A stretch of DNA of 64,000 bases from Mucilaginibacter sp. (GCA_030445275.1 JAUCSE010000019.1:1-64000), one strand, 5' to 3'; counted from the stretch's first letter, positions 20,184-30,183 are shown. The notes: generated by a model from the sequence alone, not told the origin. Made by a program: numbers and translations.

Positions 20184-21086
20184 ATGCCGATCCTGATTTT
20201 TTTTGTTGCCCACTGGTTTCTGTCGTTATTTTTTCAAACTTTTTTCCAACACCGCTACGCTTCCCACCGGATGTTTACTACAAGTAAATTCTGGGAGCGT
20301 GTTTTTTATATTTTGGCCTACTTGTTTGAAGGTGCCTCCTTTTTAAACCCCCGGGCCTATGCCATGATGCACCGGGAGCACCATGCTTATAGCGATACCG
20401 AAAAGGACCCGCATTCGCCCCATTTTTTTACGGATATATTTCAAATGATGGTAGCAACCATCAAAACCTTTAGAGACCATTTAAAAAGAGTTAAAGATCC
20501 GGAAATACAGTTCGCGGGTTATTATCCCGAATGGCCTTTGATTGATCGGGTGGGTTCTTCTATCCTGTCCAGATTGCTCTTTGGGGCTGCTTATACCTGT
20601 TTTTATGTGGTTTTTGCCACACATTGGTGGCTATTCCTGCTTCTACCTATTCATTTCATGATGGGCCCTCTTCATGGGGCCATTGTAAACTGGTGCGGGC
20701 ACAAATATGGCTACACCAATTTTGATAATCAGGATAAGTCAAAGAACACCACGCCTTTTGATTTTTTGATGCTGGGCGAATTGTTTCAGAACAATCATCA
20801 CAAACACCCTAATAGCGCAAATTTTGGGGAAAAATGGTTTGAAATTGATCCGGTTTATCCTGTCATGAAATTGATGCACTGGATGGGGATCATTAAATTA
20901 AGGAACTTTACTAAGCTACATAAGGCCGATAATAAATATCATCTCTCTCAAACACATCATATCATGAGCAAAAACAAAAAAAGTCAACCTAACCCGGTTG
21001 GGAAAAAAGGGCCATCTAATTATCAGTCAGGCAAACTGACCACTGCTAAGGCCGAAATAGCAGCTACCAATAAAAAAAACAAATAA
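20184..21086 (+). CDS. Acyl-CoA/acyl-lipid fatty acid desaturase (delta-9 type)
   Basis: 300 aa. Three histidine boxes bind the di-iron centre: HRYASH, HREHH and NNHHKHP, with hydrophobic segments between (IFFVAHWFLSLFFQTFF, the region around FGAAYTCFYVVFATHWWLFLLLP). The first box and the NWCGHKYGYTNF loop fit the stearoyl-CoA desaturase-like group. It makes unsaturated membrane lipids. A Lys/Asn-rich tail of about 45 residues (SKNKKSQPN..) follows the fold, a feature I cannot explain. Gene stands alone with no evident consensus promoter. Confidence 0.93.
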   Translation: MPILIFFVAHWFLSLFFQTFFQHRYASHRMFTTSKFWERVFYILAYLFEGASFLNPRAYAMMHREHHAYSDTEKDPHSPHFFTDIFQMMVATIKTFRDHLKRVKDPEIQFAGYYPEWPLIDRVGSSILSRLLFGAAYTCFYVVFATHWWLFLLLPIHFMMGPLHGAIVNWCGHKYGYTNFDNQDKSKNTTPFDFLMLGELFQNNHHKHPNSANFGEKWFEIDPVYPVMKLMHWMGIIKLRNFTKLHKADNKYHLSQTHHIMSKNKKSQPNPVGKKGPSNYQSGKLTTAKAEIAATNKKNK

Positions 21087-21240
21087 CATGGTTGCCTCCG
21101 GATAACCAGAGAATTTGCCCGGGGCTGATGAATTAAAATACCGGTAACAACAAAATGTGGAATTAGGTGTTTATCCGTTACGCTTTTTCGTATGTATAAT
21201 TGATAATACGATTTGAGTCACGAAAATTAACCACATTCAT

Positions 21241-22452
21241 ATGTTTAAATATTTTGTTTTCATCCTGTTCTTTATACCCACCGCATTGCTGGCACAAAAT
21301 GCTATTCCTCAAAAAGGCACTGTTGTGGATACCTCTGGTCAAACGGATTTGATTGATATAGCCAAAGGTCTATTCCATATCAACCAGCATAAAATAAGAG
21401 GGCAAAATGATAGGCGGATCTATTTTTCAATTTTGCCTGTTAGTGGTTCTGTTCCCGGCGGGGCCGGCAACGCGTTAATAACCAGCACAACCGCTGGCAT
21501 GTACCTGGGGCCGCGTACTACAACCAATTTGTCAAGCGTTTCATTTACTCCTTACTGGAACTTTCATGGTCGTTTTGGATTGCCTTTACGATCAAGCATC
21601 TGGCTGCCTGATAATACCTGGAACATACAGGGCGATATCCGCTTCCTGGTTTATCCGCAATATACGTGGGGATTGGGCAGCAGCCATAGTTCGGACGAGA
21701 AAACCCTTGTTGATTACCGGTATGTACGTTTTTACCAAAGCGCCCTAAAACGGATCACCCCTTATTTCTTTGCTGGATTTGGTTATAATCTGGATTATCA
21801 TAGCGGCATCAGAAGCGATGATCCAAACGTTGATCTGAAACAATATACCAATTATCAATATGGCACCACCGGAAGTTCCCTTTCATCGGGCATAACGCTG
21901 AATGCTTTATATGATACCCGGAACAACTCGCTCAATCCCTTGCCGGGTGCTTATACCAATATAGTTTACCGGATTAACCCCGGTTTTCTGGGCAGTAATA
22001 ACACCTGGCATTCGTTGTATGTTGACGTAAGGAAGTATATATCACTAAACCCGGCCAGACCCAAACAACAAAATACGTTGGCTTTCTGGTCTTATTATTG
22101 GACAGTACTAGGCAGTAATGCCCCTTACCTTGACCTACCTAGTGTAGGCTGGGATCTGTATAACCGCTCGGGCCGGGGTATGGATCAAAACCGTTATCGG
22201 GGTAAATCATTGATCTATCTGGAAAGTGAGTACAGGCGCGATATCACAGATAATGGATTGTTCGGGTTTGTAGTTTTTGCTAATATGAACAGTGTAAGTG
22301 GTTCCGGAACTTTATTTACTTCCTGGCACCCCGCCGCGGGTACCGGTTTACGTATAAAGTTTAACAAGGGATCGAATACCAATATTGGCATTGATTATGG
22401 ATTTAGCAAGGGATACAATGCCTTTATCCTGAATCTGGGCGAAGCATTTTAA
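21241..22452 (+). CDS. Outer-membrane beta-barrel protein, BamA/TamA (surface antigen D15)-like
   Basis: 403 aa with a signal peptide (about 1-19). After a short periplasmic part the chain is made of amphipathic strands ending in aromatic residues: SVSFTPYWNFHG, IQGDIRFLVYPQYTWG, RITPYFFAGFGYNLDY, LSSGITLNALYDTRNNSLNPLPGAYTNI and GLRIKFNKGSNTNIGIDYGFSKG. The DTRNN..P..G motif is typical of the D15 barrel. No POTRA domains are present, so it is a barrel-only relative, probably not an insertase. It ends with a Phe, as outer-membrane proteins usually do. Confidence 0.85.
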   Translation: MFKYFVFILFFIPTALLAQNAIPQKGTVVDTSGQTDLIDIAKGLFHINQHKIRGQNDRRIYFSILPVSGSVPGGAGNALITSTTAGMYLGPRTTTNLSSVSFTPYWNFHGRFGLPLRSSIWLPDNTWNIQGDIRFLVYPQYTWGLGSSHSSDEKTLVDYRYVRFYQSALKRITPYFFAGFGYNLDYHSGIRSDDPNVDLKQYTNYQYGTTGSSLSSGITLNALYDTRNNSLNPLPGAYTNIVYRINPGFLGSNNTWHSLYVDVRKYISLNPARPKQQNTLAFWSYYWTVLGSNAPYLDLPSVGWDLYNRSGRGMDQNRYRGKSLIYLESEYRRDITDNGLFGFVVFANMNSVSGSGTLFTSWHPAAGTGLRIKFNKGSNTNIGIDYGFSKGYNAFILNLGEAF

Positions 22453-22473
22453 TATGATTAAACAGTGGTATAC

Positions 22474-25400
22474 TTATGTCCGACCAAACAAAGTCAACAG
22501 ATCAGCTTTCGTCAGTGATTTAAAAACATCGGCATCTGCCTGAACTAAGTTATCGGCCAGGTTCCTTTTGGACTCCTGTATTTTGACCATTTTTTCTTCG
22601 ATGGTATTCTGGCATATCAATCTTACGGCAATCACATTTTTATGTTGACCGATGCGGTAAGAACGATCGATTGCCTGGTTTTCAATGGCGGGGTTCCACC
22701 AGGGATCAATGAGATAAACATAATCGGCTGCTGTTAAGTTCAGGCCTATTCCTCCTGCTTTTAAACTGATCAGAAATACGCGTATCCCGTCATTATCCTG
22801 AAAGTCGTTCACTACGGCTTCCCGGTTACGGGTACTGCCGGTTAAGTACGAAAACCTAATCTTCCGTGTTTCCAGCTCTTTCCTGATCAGGTTTAGCATC
22901 CCTACAAACTGCGAGAAAATAAGGATCTTATGATAAGGGGCTTTACTCTCTATCTGCTCCAACAGGGTATCCATTTTTGCGGATGCATTACCTGGTACTT
23001 TTTCGCCTTCCAGCAATAATGGCGAATCGCAGATTTGCCGCAATTTGGTGATCCCTTTTAAAACATGCATCGAGCTCCGCGGCAGTTGCTCTTCTGTCGT
23101 AGCCGAAATAAATTCTCGGAACTCTTTTTCGTAAGCGTCATAAATTTTACGTTGTTCGGGTTGCATTTCACAATACAGCACCATTTCTGTTTTATCAGGC
23201 AGCTCATGGGCCACCTGTTGTTTGGTACGGCGCAGAATAAAAGGTTGCACTTTTTTCTGAAGCTCTGTAAACCGCTTGCTTACCTTAAACTTATCAATTG
23301 GCGACGAATAAATATCCTTGAAATATTGCCGTGAACCCAGTAAACCCGGGCAGGCAAAGGAAAGCTGCCCATACAGATCAAAAGTATTATTCTCGATAGG
23401 TGTACCCGTAATAACAATCTTATTGCGCGATTTCAGCAGCCTGGCTGCCTTATAACGCTGCGATCCGGGATTCTTGATATTTTGTGACTCATCCAGGAAC
23501 AGGTAATTAAACACATATTCCTTTAAAAAGTTAACGTCAGACAGCAAGGTGCCATAGGAGGTTAATACAATTTCGTACTGGTCAAAATTGGCTATGCTCC
23601 TGATACGGTTGGGGCCATAAATGGTATGCACTTTTAACGATGGCGCAAATTTTAACAGTTCGGCCTGCCAGTTAAAAATGAGCGAGGTGGGCACCACCAG
23701 CAAATTGGTATTATGTGCTATCTTATCCCTTTGCGATAGTACAAAAGCGATGATCTGGATGGTTTTGCCCAAACCCATATCATCGGCCAGGCATCCGCCA
23801 AAATTAAAATCGTCCAGGAAGTTTAACCAGTTCAGGCCCTCCTGCTGGTAAGTTCGCAAGGTGGTGTTTAAACCGGCAGGCACAGGAACATCCTGTATGG
23901 CTTCAAAGTTTTGCAGCTTTTGCCGGTAGTTTTTTATCTCCAAGCGTACAACATCATCCAGCATTTCCTCTTCATATAATTCCTCGATAGATGCATAATT
24001 GATTTTTGGGGTACGCAGGGTGTCATCATCCAATACCTCAGCTGCCGTAAAATAATCGGTAAACTTTGCTATCCATTCGGCAGGTAAAATACCCATGGTA
24101 CCATCATCCAGCTGCACAAATTTATTTTTGTTGCGTATGGCTTTATACAGGCTTTTCATATTTACCTTTTGTTTGCCAAACCGCGCCTTTACTTTGGTAT
24201 TGAACCAGTTAATCCCGCTTTGTACCTGAATGGTAACTTTCACCTTATGGAGGTTAAGGTTATTGCCATTTATTTCGTTAAAACCTAAAATAGTAATACG
24301 CTGGTTTTGCCATTCGTCAAAAGCGTTCAAAAACCAGTCTTCGTTCAGGAAATGTTTTTTATGCAGATAAAAATAATACTGATCATCGGGCAGCTGTTCT
24401 TCAAAATAGGGATGCTGTTTGATGAGCAAAGCCGTAAATGCCAACTCAACCGTTTCGTCACGCCGCACCGCAAAGGCGTTTCCCTTTGAATCTTCGGTAT
24501 AAATTTGTTTTTTGGTTAAAATGGAGATCTCTATTTCGCCATAGCGCATCACCGGAACCAACATCACATGCTGACCAAAGTCAGACAGATAAATGATCTT
24601 CTCTACAACCCGGTCAAAACCCTGCTCCTTTAATTGCGCTTTGCTGGCTGGTTTTACTCCGGGATAACGAACAACACCGGTTTCTTCCAGTTTATTAAGC
24701 ACCTGGAATTTGAAATCCGCATACTGCGACTGATGGATGAGCAAACCTTCGGGCTTTCTTTTAAATAAATTGATGGCCCCCAGCATCGCCATATCTTTTA
24801 CAAGGTAAAGCGTGTCATTGATTCTGATAAAATAGGTAAACACCATAGCTGCCTCGCCCAGGTTAAGTTGCTGCTCACCAATTTTCAGTTTCCCCAACAA
24901 TTCGTAAAACTGCCCTTGCCGGGTTACGGTTAGCTCGATGTTATTTTGCAGCGTTTTGATTTTTACCTGCTGTAATGCATTAGCCGATATACTCTCGGAA
25001 GCCGTACTGTCATGAATATAAATATCTAAACCCAAAGGGTTTTTCACAACAGCCTTTAAACTGGTGATAACCGAAGCAGACACCTCGGCGTTTATAGTTT
25101 GTTGAAAACGGGACACTGCGGCAAAAAACTTCAGCTCCAGCGGGTCATTACTTTCCCAGGCCAATTCCAGGGGTATAACCAGTGTTAGCGGATTCTTGAC
25201 CCGGCCATCCTTAGTTCTGGGTGCATGGTATAATTCAATAACCAGATGCTTATAATATTTATGCTGTTTGATAACAATGCACCGTTCACGATCATTCAGC
25301 GGATTGCCGCGATTAGTCAAATTTGCATCGGCAGGAAGTAACAGTTGTGCTACCTCACTTAAACTCTCCTTTGTTGCCGGGAAAAGGGATGCTGACCTGG

Positions 25401-25857
25401 GTGTAATGCTAAGCTTTTGACCCTGGTAGTTTAACTGAAAAAAGCTGTCGAGGTCTGGTTCATTTTCCAGTCCGTAACTGGTGGCAAATTTTTTAAGTTT
25501 TCCCTGCCTTAATTTTTCATCAAAAAATATACGCCACTCTTCCCGTTTCATCACCTGGAGCAGTACTTCGGCGCCATGTCTGCACAACTTACCTGCTGAC
25601 TCCTCGCAATTACAGGTTACCATCAGTGCGTCTGCCTGCTGCATCAACACAACCACGGGGAACGCCGGAACACGGCTCGTAAATACGCCGTGATTAAGGT
25701 TCAGCTCATCAGCCACCAGCGGTTCTGTCCCCAGGTTTTCAAATCCTGGCGATGTATAATGTCGCGCAATAATGATCTCGGAAAGCATGGACAGATTCAT
25801 GCGATTGAACACGTAAACCTTATCCTCCCTACCGGTCGCTGTAAATAACTGTTCCAT
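22474..25857 (-). CDS. SWIM zinc finger SNF2-family helicase
   Basis: 1127 aa from ATG 25857 (MEQLFTATG); the frame is open to 25947. An N-terminal SWIM zinc finger (TCNCEESAGKLCRH) precedes about 550 residues of the bacterial SNF2-associated region. The SNF2 ATPase has Walker A DDMGLGKT (Lys698), a DESQ box and TGTPIENN. The C-terminal helicase domain has LTGSTRNRE, LKAGGIGLNLTAADYV and DRSYRIGQ. Likely a DNA translocase that remodels protein-DNA complexes; the bacterial role is not well fixed. It converges with the barrel gene 21 bp away and is divergent from panE. Confidence 0.93.
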   Translation of the reverse strand: MEQLFTATGREDKVYVFNRMNLSMLSEIIIARHYTSPGFENLGTEPLVADELNLNHGVFTSRVPAFPVVVLMQQADALMVTCNCEESAGKLCRHGAEVLLQVMKREEWRIFFDEKLRQGKLKKFATSYGLENEPDLDSFFQLNYQGQKLSITPRSASLFPATKESLSEVAQLLLPADANLTNRGNPLNDRERCIVIKQHKYYKHLVIELYHAPRTKDGRVKNPLTLVIPLELAWESNDPLELKFFAAVSRFQQTINAEVSASVITSLKAVVKNPLGLDIYIHDSTASESISANALQQVKIKTLQNNIELTVTRQGQFYELLGKLKIGEQQLNLGEAAMVFTYFIRINDTLYLVKDMAMLGAINLFKRKPEGLLIHQSQYADFKFQVLNKLEETGVVRYPGVKPASKAQLKEQGFDRVVEKIIYLSDFGQHVMLVPVMRYGEIEISILTKKQIYTEDSKGNAFAVRRDETVELAFTALLIKQHPYFEEQLPDDQYYFYLHKKHFLNEDWFLNAFDEWQNQRITILGFNEINGNNLNLHKVKVTIQVQSGINWFNTKVKARFGKQKVNMKSLYKAIRNKNKFVQLDDGTMGILPAEWIAKFTDYFTAAEVLDDDTLRTPKINYASIEELYEEEMLDDVVRLEIKNYRQKLQNFEAIQDVPVPAGLNTTLRTYQQEGLNWLNFLDDFNFGGCLADDMGLGKTIQIIAFVLSQRDKIAHNTNLLVVPTSLIFNWQAELLKFAPSLKVHTIYGPNRIRSIANFDQYEIVLTSYGTLLSDVNFLKEYVFNYLFLDESQNIKNPGSQRYKAARLLKSRNKIVITGTPIENNTFDLYGQLSFACPGLLGSRQYFKDIYSSPIDKFKVSKRFTELQKKVQPFILRRTKQQVAHELPDKTEMVLYCEMQPEQRKIYDAYEKEFREFISATTEEQLPRSSMHVLKGITKLRQICDSPLLLEGEKVPGNASAKMDTLLEQIESKAPYHKILIFSQFVGMLNLIRKELETRKIRFSYLTGSTRNREAVVNDFQDNDGIRVFLISLKAGGIGLNLTAADYVYLIDPWWNPAIENQAIDRSYRIGQHKNVIAVRLICQNTIEEKMVKIQESKRNLADNLVQADADVFKSLTKADLLTLFGRT

Positions 25858-26023
25858 TAATAAGGGTAAATTACCGGAAAAATATTCTATTTCGTGATCT
25901 GTTCTATGTTTTATTAATATGTTGATGATATCCCGGCAGATACACAATGATAGCTAATTTCCATAATGTGTTTTAGTGACAAACGCATTACAATATTTAG
26001 TGGACTTTGTCAACCATATACAT

Positions 26024-26031
26024 TATGTTTG
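26024..26031 (+). promoter_or_regulatory. -7 box abutting the panE start codon
   Basis: TATGTTTG matches TAnnTTTG and ends 4 nt before the ATG at 26036. The -33 element is not clear. Confidence 0.45.
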
Positions 26032-26035
26032 TATT

Positions 26036-26959
26036 ATGGCTATCAAAAAAATTAACAACATTTTTATATTAGGATTGGGCGCTATCGGGGCTACTTATGC
26101 AGCCAAACTGTATGATATGGATCCCGGCATCGTAAAGATTATTGCCAGTCCAGAGCGCATAGCCTCGCTTCAAAAGGCCGGCTGTACGGTTAATGGCAAA
26201 TCCTATTCCTTCGATTTTATAACACCAGATGAAGAACGCCCCCCGGCTGATCTTATTATTATAGCGGTAAAATCTCTCCACTTGCAAAAAGCTATCCAGG
26301 ATATTAAAGGCTTTGTTGGGAAAGACACCGTAGTTATTTCGCTTTTAAACGGCATTTCAAGTGAAGAATTGATAGGCCAGGAAATTGGCATGAACCATTT
26401 ATTATTTGCTTACGGTGTGGGCATGGATGCCGTGCGTGAGGGAACAGCCATCAAATACGCCAACATAGGGAAAGTAGTATTTGGCGAAAAGAACAACGAA
26501 ACATACTCGGAGCGGGTTTTAGCACTCAAAACACTTTTTGAACAAGCTGCTATACCTTTTGTTATTCCCCCGGATATGGAACGCGCGTTATGGGCTAAAT
26601 TCATGATGAATGTTGGTATAAACCAGGTTTCGGCGGTATTAAAAGCACCTTATGGTACGTTTCAACAAAATAAACACGCCCTTGAATTAGTGCTGATGGC
26701 TGCCGAAGAAGTATTAACTCTATCAAAAGCTCATGGGGTACCACTGCACCATAATGACATCAACGACTTTGTTAAAATCATCAATGGACTTAACCCTCAT
26801 GGCAAAACCTCCATGCTGCAGGATGTGGAGGTCGGCCGGGAAACAGAGGTAGATATTTTTGCAGGAACAGTTATTGAACTTGGGAAAAAATATGGCATTC
26901 CAACACCGGTTAATGATACGCTCTACCGTATTATTAAAGTAGCCGGGCAAACTCAATAA
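26036..26959 (+). CDS. panE: 2-dehydropantoate 2-reductase (ketopantoate reductase)
   Basis: 307 aa from ATG 26036; the frame extends to 25976, but the promoter box lies in that extension. NADP motif FILGLGAIGATYAAKL (about 10-25), the loop LIIIAVKSLHLQ, and the catalytic Lys region ERALWAKFMMNVGINQVSAVL with TSMLQDVEVGRETEVDIFAG near the end are all typical of PanE/ApbA. It makes D-pantoate for coenzyme A. It lies 1 bp before a MarR gene in an apparent operon, so it may instead be one of the paralogous reductases with a specialised substrate. Confidence 0.9.
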   Translation: MAIKKINNIFILGLGAIGATYAAKLYDMDPGIVKIIASPERIASLQKAGCTVNGKSYSFDFITPDEERPPADLIIIAVKSLHLQKAIQDIKGFVGKDTVVISLLNGISSEELIGQEIGMNHLLFAYGVGMDAVREGTAIKYANIGKVVFGEKNNETYSERVLALKTLFEQAAIPFVIPPDMERALWAKFMMNVGINQVSAVLKAPYGTFQQNKHALELVLMAAEEVLTLSKAHGVPLHHNDINDFVKIINGLNPHGKTSMLQDVEVGRETEVDIFAGTVIELGKKYGIPTPVNDTLYRIIKVAGQTQ

Positions 26960-26960
26960 T

Positions 26961-27395
26961 ATGAGAGAGAACAATATTCAAGATATCAGGGCATTTAACC
27001 GCTTTTATACTGATCTGATAGGTTTGCTCAATCAGCATTTGCTGGATAGTTCCTATTCTTTGGCCGAGGCAAGGATAATTTACGAGGTATACAAAGGTAA
27101 AAGTATTAAAGCTTCACAGATCATGGAAACCATGCAAATTGATAAAAGCTATTTGAGCCGACTGATAAAAAAGCTGGAAAAAGACGGGATAATAATCAAG
27201 AAACAATCAGAGCAGGATGCACGTGCCATACAGATCTCACTTAGTCAAAAAGGATTAAAAGAGTTTGACCGGCTGAACAAGGCATCTGATAACCAGATCA
27301 CGGAACTGTTAAAACCTTTAACAAATGAAGAAAGCGAGCAGCTGTCATTCCACATGAAGGCTATTGTTCATCTTTTAAAAGCAAACGACAGATAG
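26961..27395 (+). CDS. MarR-family transcriptional regulator
   Basis: 144 aa. Winged-helix MarR pattern: SLAEARIIYEVYKGKSIKASQIMETMQIDKSYLSRLIKKLEKDGII (about 32-77) and the wing KKQSEQDARAIQISLSQKGLKEFDRL. It starts 1 bp after the panE stop and ends 7 bp before a GNAT gene, so the three are one operon. The protein and the next GNAT correspond to the two halves of the MarR-GNAT fusions found in many bacteria, here split. Confidence 0.93.
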   Translation: MRENNIQDIRAFNRFYTDLIGLLNQHLLDSSYSLAEARIIYEVYKGKSIKASQIMETMQIDKSYLSRLIKKLEKDGIIIKKQSEQDARAIQISLSQKGLKEFDRLNKASDNQITELLKPLTNEESEQLSFHMKAIVHLLKANDR

Positions 27396-27402
27396 TTTTA
27401 CA

Positions 27403-27924
27403 ATGACTACCAAAATAAAACCGGAAGAAATCAACATTCGCACCCAGCTTTTACCTGGCGATCTTGGTTACATTGCCTATATCCACGGATGGCTTTATGC
27501 CCAGGAATTAAATTACGGGCTTAACTTTGAAGGTTACGTATTAAAGGGATTAGAGGAATTCGCCCATCAATATGATCCGGCAAAAGATCGGGTTTGGATA
27601 TGTGAGCATAAGGAGCAAATAGTGGGGGTAATGATTGGTGTTCACCGGGGAGATTCGCTGCAGTTACGTTATTTTATCCTGCTGCCAGATTATCGTGGAC
27701 TGGGTTTGGGCCGAAAACTGATGGACCTGTTTATTTCCTTTATGAAGGAGCAAGGCTATCATAAAGCCTATTTATGGACAACAAACGAACAACATGCTGC
27801 CCATTCCCTATACGCAAGTTATGGGTTTCGTTTAACTGAGGAAAAGGAATCTTTTGCCTTTGATAAACCATTAGTAGATCAGCGGTATGATCTGATCACC
27901 AATAACACGGGTCACTTAACATAA
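27403..27924 (+). CDS. GNAT acetyltransferase, partner half of a MarR-GNAT pair
   Basis: 173 aa. The N-terminal motif LPGDLGYIAYIHGWLYAQELNYGLNFEGYVLKGL is that of the GNAT half of bifunctional MarR/GNAT proteins. The acetyl-CoA motif is FILLPDYRGLGLGRKLMDLFISFMKEQGY, then TTNEQHAAHSLYASYGFRLTEE. The acceptor is unknown. Last gene of the panE operon; a terminator follows at 27944. Confidence 0.92.
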   Translation: MTTKIKPEEINIRTQLLPGDLGYIAYIHGWLYAQELNYGLNFEGYVLKGLEEFAHQYDPAKDRVWICEHKEQIVGVMIGVHRGDSLQLRYFILLPDYRGLGLGRKLMDLFISFMKEQGYHKAYLWTTNEQHAAHSLYASYGFRLTEEKESFAFDKPLVDQRYDLITNNTGHLT

Positions 27925-27943
27925 ATAATGGTTCAGCAATTAA

Positions 27944-27986
27944 CAACAAATTAAAAGGCATTGTATCCGCTGCCTTTTAATTTGTT
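27944..27986 (+). terminator. Terminator of the panE-marR-gnat operon
   Basis: Arms AACAAATTAAAAGGCA and TGCCTTTTAATTTGTT (16 bp, perfect) with a 10-nt loop. May also serve the converging yeiH-type gene. Confidence 0.75.
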
Positions 27987-28012
27987 AAACTGGCATAGCT
28001 TACCACATCACA

Positions 28013-29263
28013 TCAGAATAAAACAAAGGCAATTGCCAGCGTAATAAAAATGTTAAAGGTTTGCGCTATCAGGAATGCATACAATGGCTTTTTGCTATTT
28101 TCGCTAAACAGCTCGGCAAAGTTGGTTTCCAAACCTATACTGGTAAAGGCTAATGCAAACCATAAACCTTGCAGATTTTTTAAACTATCCTTGATATGGG
28201 CTCCTGTTTCAGGAGATATAAAGAAAGAGAATAGCAACGAAGCACCTATAAAACCCAGTACAAACTTGGGGAAACGCTCCCAGATCACTTTCAGGGTTGG
28301 CTTTTTATCAGGATCGCTACCGGCCGGATGTTTGGTATATGTCCAGTAGATGGAAATTGCAAATGCAGCCAAACCCAATAGCACATTTTGCGAAAATTTA
28401 ACAATGGTGCTTATTTTTAAAGCGACCTCTCCAACTAACGAACCAGATGCCACAACCGCACCCGTGGTATCAATGCTACCGCCCAGCCAGGCTCCGGTAA
28501 CCTCCTGCGAAAAATGAAAGTAATGCGCTATCATCGGCATAAATATCATCATAGGGACTGCTGTGATGAGCACCATGGATATTACGTAGGATAACTTTTT
28601 TGAATCGCCTTTAATAGCACCCGCCGTAGCTATAGCCGCCGATACCCCACAAATGGATACTGCACTAGAGATCATCATGGCTATTTCATCGTCAACCTTG
28701 AGCTTTTTACACACCCAAAAGGCAAAATACCATACTGAGGTTACTACCAGCAGCGCCTGAATTAAACCCAATGAGCCGGCTTTTAATATATCCGAAAAAA
28801 TAACACTGGTACCCAGTAACACCAGTCCAATTTTTACATATAATTCGGTTGATAGTGCAGCTCTTAACCATTCAGGTAGTTTAAAAAAGTTGCCTATGAT
28901 CAATCCTATCACCAGGCTAAATATCACTGCCTCCAAACCGTAATACTTTACCTGTTTGTTACCCGCAATGATCAGCGCAATAATGGTAAGCACATAAACC
29001 AAGGGGAACATTACCACAAAGTTCTTTACAGGTTTGCCTACCAGCAAAGCCCCCAGCCCGGCAATTACAAAAACCAACAGGAATTGTATACCGATAACTG
29101 CCAGGTTAGCAGCTTTAAAAACATTGTTAAAAAGCTGGTCGGGATTGCTCCAGCCAAAAACAGGAACTGTAAGTATTAAACCACTGATGCTTAGCAGAAT
29201 AATCAGCGATCCCAAAATTACTACGGCCCAGTCTTCGTGTAAGGTTAATTTTTTTGTTGACAT
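28013..29263 (-). CDS. YeiH/UPF0324-family membrane transporter
   Basis: 416 aa with about 11 membrane helices. Family signatures: FSLVIGLIIGNFFKLPEW, IGLVLLGTSVIFSDILKAGSLGL, the conserved MMISSAVSICGVSAAIATAGAIKGD, AWLGGSIDTTGAVVASG and LAFTSIGLETNF near the end. Members are annotated as putative sulfate exporters, but the substrate is not firmly known. Longer than the usual 340 residues because of an extra N-terminal pair of helices and a hydrophilic loop (HPAGSDPDKKPTLK). Monocistronic. Confidence 0.9.
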   Translation of the reverse strand: MSTKKLTLHEDWAVVILGSLIILLSISGLILTVPVFGWSNPDQLFNNVFKAANLAVIGIQFLLVFVIAGLGALLVGKPVKNFVVMFPLVYVLTIIALIIAGNKQVKYYGLEAVIFSLVIGLIIGNFFKLPEWLRAALSTELYVKIGLVLLGTSVIFSDILKAGSLGLIQALLVVTSVWYFAFWVCKKLKVDDEIAMMISSAVSICGVSAAIATAGAIKGDSKKLSYVISMVLITAVPMMIFMPMIAHYFHFSQEVTGAWLGGSIDTTGAVVASGSLVGEVALKISTIVKFSQNVLLGLAAFAISIYWTYTKHPAGSDPDKKPTLKVIWERFPKFVLGFIGASLLFSFFISPETGAHIKDSLKNLQGLWFALAFTSIGLETNFAELFSENSKKPLYAFLIAQTFNIFITLAIAFVLF

Positions 29264-29417
29264 AGATTTATACTAAGTTGACTTGCAGGTAGGCTTTAAT
29301 ACTTGCCTGCCTGCAATTTACTATCTTTTTAAAGCATATTGGCTGTTCACTTTATCAAGCACCAGGGTAATTTATTACACCAGCAAAAAATAGGATATTA
29401 TTGAGTTCTGTAAAAGC

Positions 29418-29454
29418 GCCAAAGCCTGTAAATAATTAATTTACAGGCTTTGGC
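29418..29454 (-). terminator. Terminator ending the lipoprotein cluster
   Basis: Arms GCCAAAGCCTGTAAAT and ATTTACAGGCTTTGGC are perfect, followed on the minus strand by GCTTTTAC. It lies about 70 bp after the last gene of the minus-strand cluster and before the yeiH-type gene. Confidence 0.75.
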
Positions 29455-29524
29455 TCGTAATCAGATAACTGGCGAAATTAAACCGAAAGTTATTGATTCA
29501 GGTGCTTATTTATTACATGAGTGC

Positions 29525-30172
29525 TTATTGTTTTGTTAACTGCCATTGTGCATGGTTTGAGGAAACTCCCCTTATTTGCTTACCATCGGGCGTGATCACT
29601 CCAAATGAGGTAACGCCCGGATCTTTAAACCGAACACTTGCCCCACCCCTTTCATAAACCTTAATAATAACACCGGCCGAAGATGTAACGGTTAATTTTA
29701 GCCCCGATGCAAAAGCAAATGATATTGGTGTTAGTACATTAGTGGCATCCGCAATTGTACCTTTCCAAAGGGTGTTATCCAATACCATATTAGCATTAGT
29801 ATTGAGCTGGCCAGAGTTTAACGTTAGCGAGGCCGACGTGTTGCTTATATTGATCAGCTGATTATCGTCAGAAATATCGCCCTTTGATTGTATGAAAGCA
29901 GTTTGAATAATTGAAAGTTGTTTTCCATTTAATGCCCATGTACCACCGGTATAATTGCCTCCCGCTTCTGACCACACCGAAGTATTATCGGCATTAAACT
30001 GAACGGAATAATAGCCCTTTGGCTGCCCTGCATACGTAAATTCGCCTGTCCATGTTTTGTCTTTGATCACTGCACCATAATCTTTTTCGGGTTGTGGTCC
30101 AACATCTTTACTTTTCTTACAGCCCGCAAATACCGTTGCAAGGCCTATTGTTAATAATATAAACTTTTTCAT
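29525..30172 (-). CDS. Lipoprotein with two-lobed beta domain, cluster paralogue A1
   Basis: 215 aa. Lipobox FAGCKKS at about 16-19, so lipid-anchored. The mature part has two similar lobes starting IKDKTWTGEFTYAG and LDNTLWKGTIADA and ends with FGVITPDGKQIRG. The 316-aa protein at 34980 has the same plan (LKNTEWVGTNG, VNGTEWSGAI, FGVLLPSGDKML), so the two are likely paralogues, perhaps lipocalin-like. No function known. Last gene of the minus-strand array and 11 bp after the next lipoprotein gene. Confidence 0.8.
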   Translation of the reverse strand: MKKFILLTIGLATVFAGCKKSKDVGPQPEKDYGAVIKDKTWTGEFTYAGQPKGYYSVQFNADNTSVWSEAGGNYTGGTWALNGKQLSIIQTAFIQSKGDISDDNQLINISNTSASLTLNSGQLNTNANMVLDNTLWKGTIADATNVLTPISFAFASGLKLTVTSSAGVIIKVYERGGASVRFKDPGVTSFGVITPDGKQIRGVSSNHAQWQLTKQ

Positions 30173-30183
30173 GATTATTAAAC

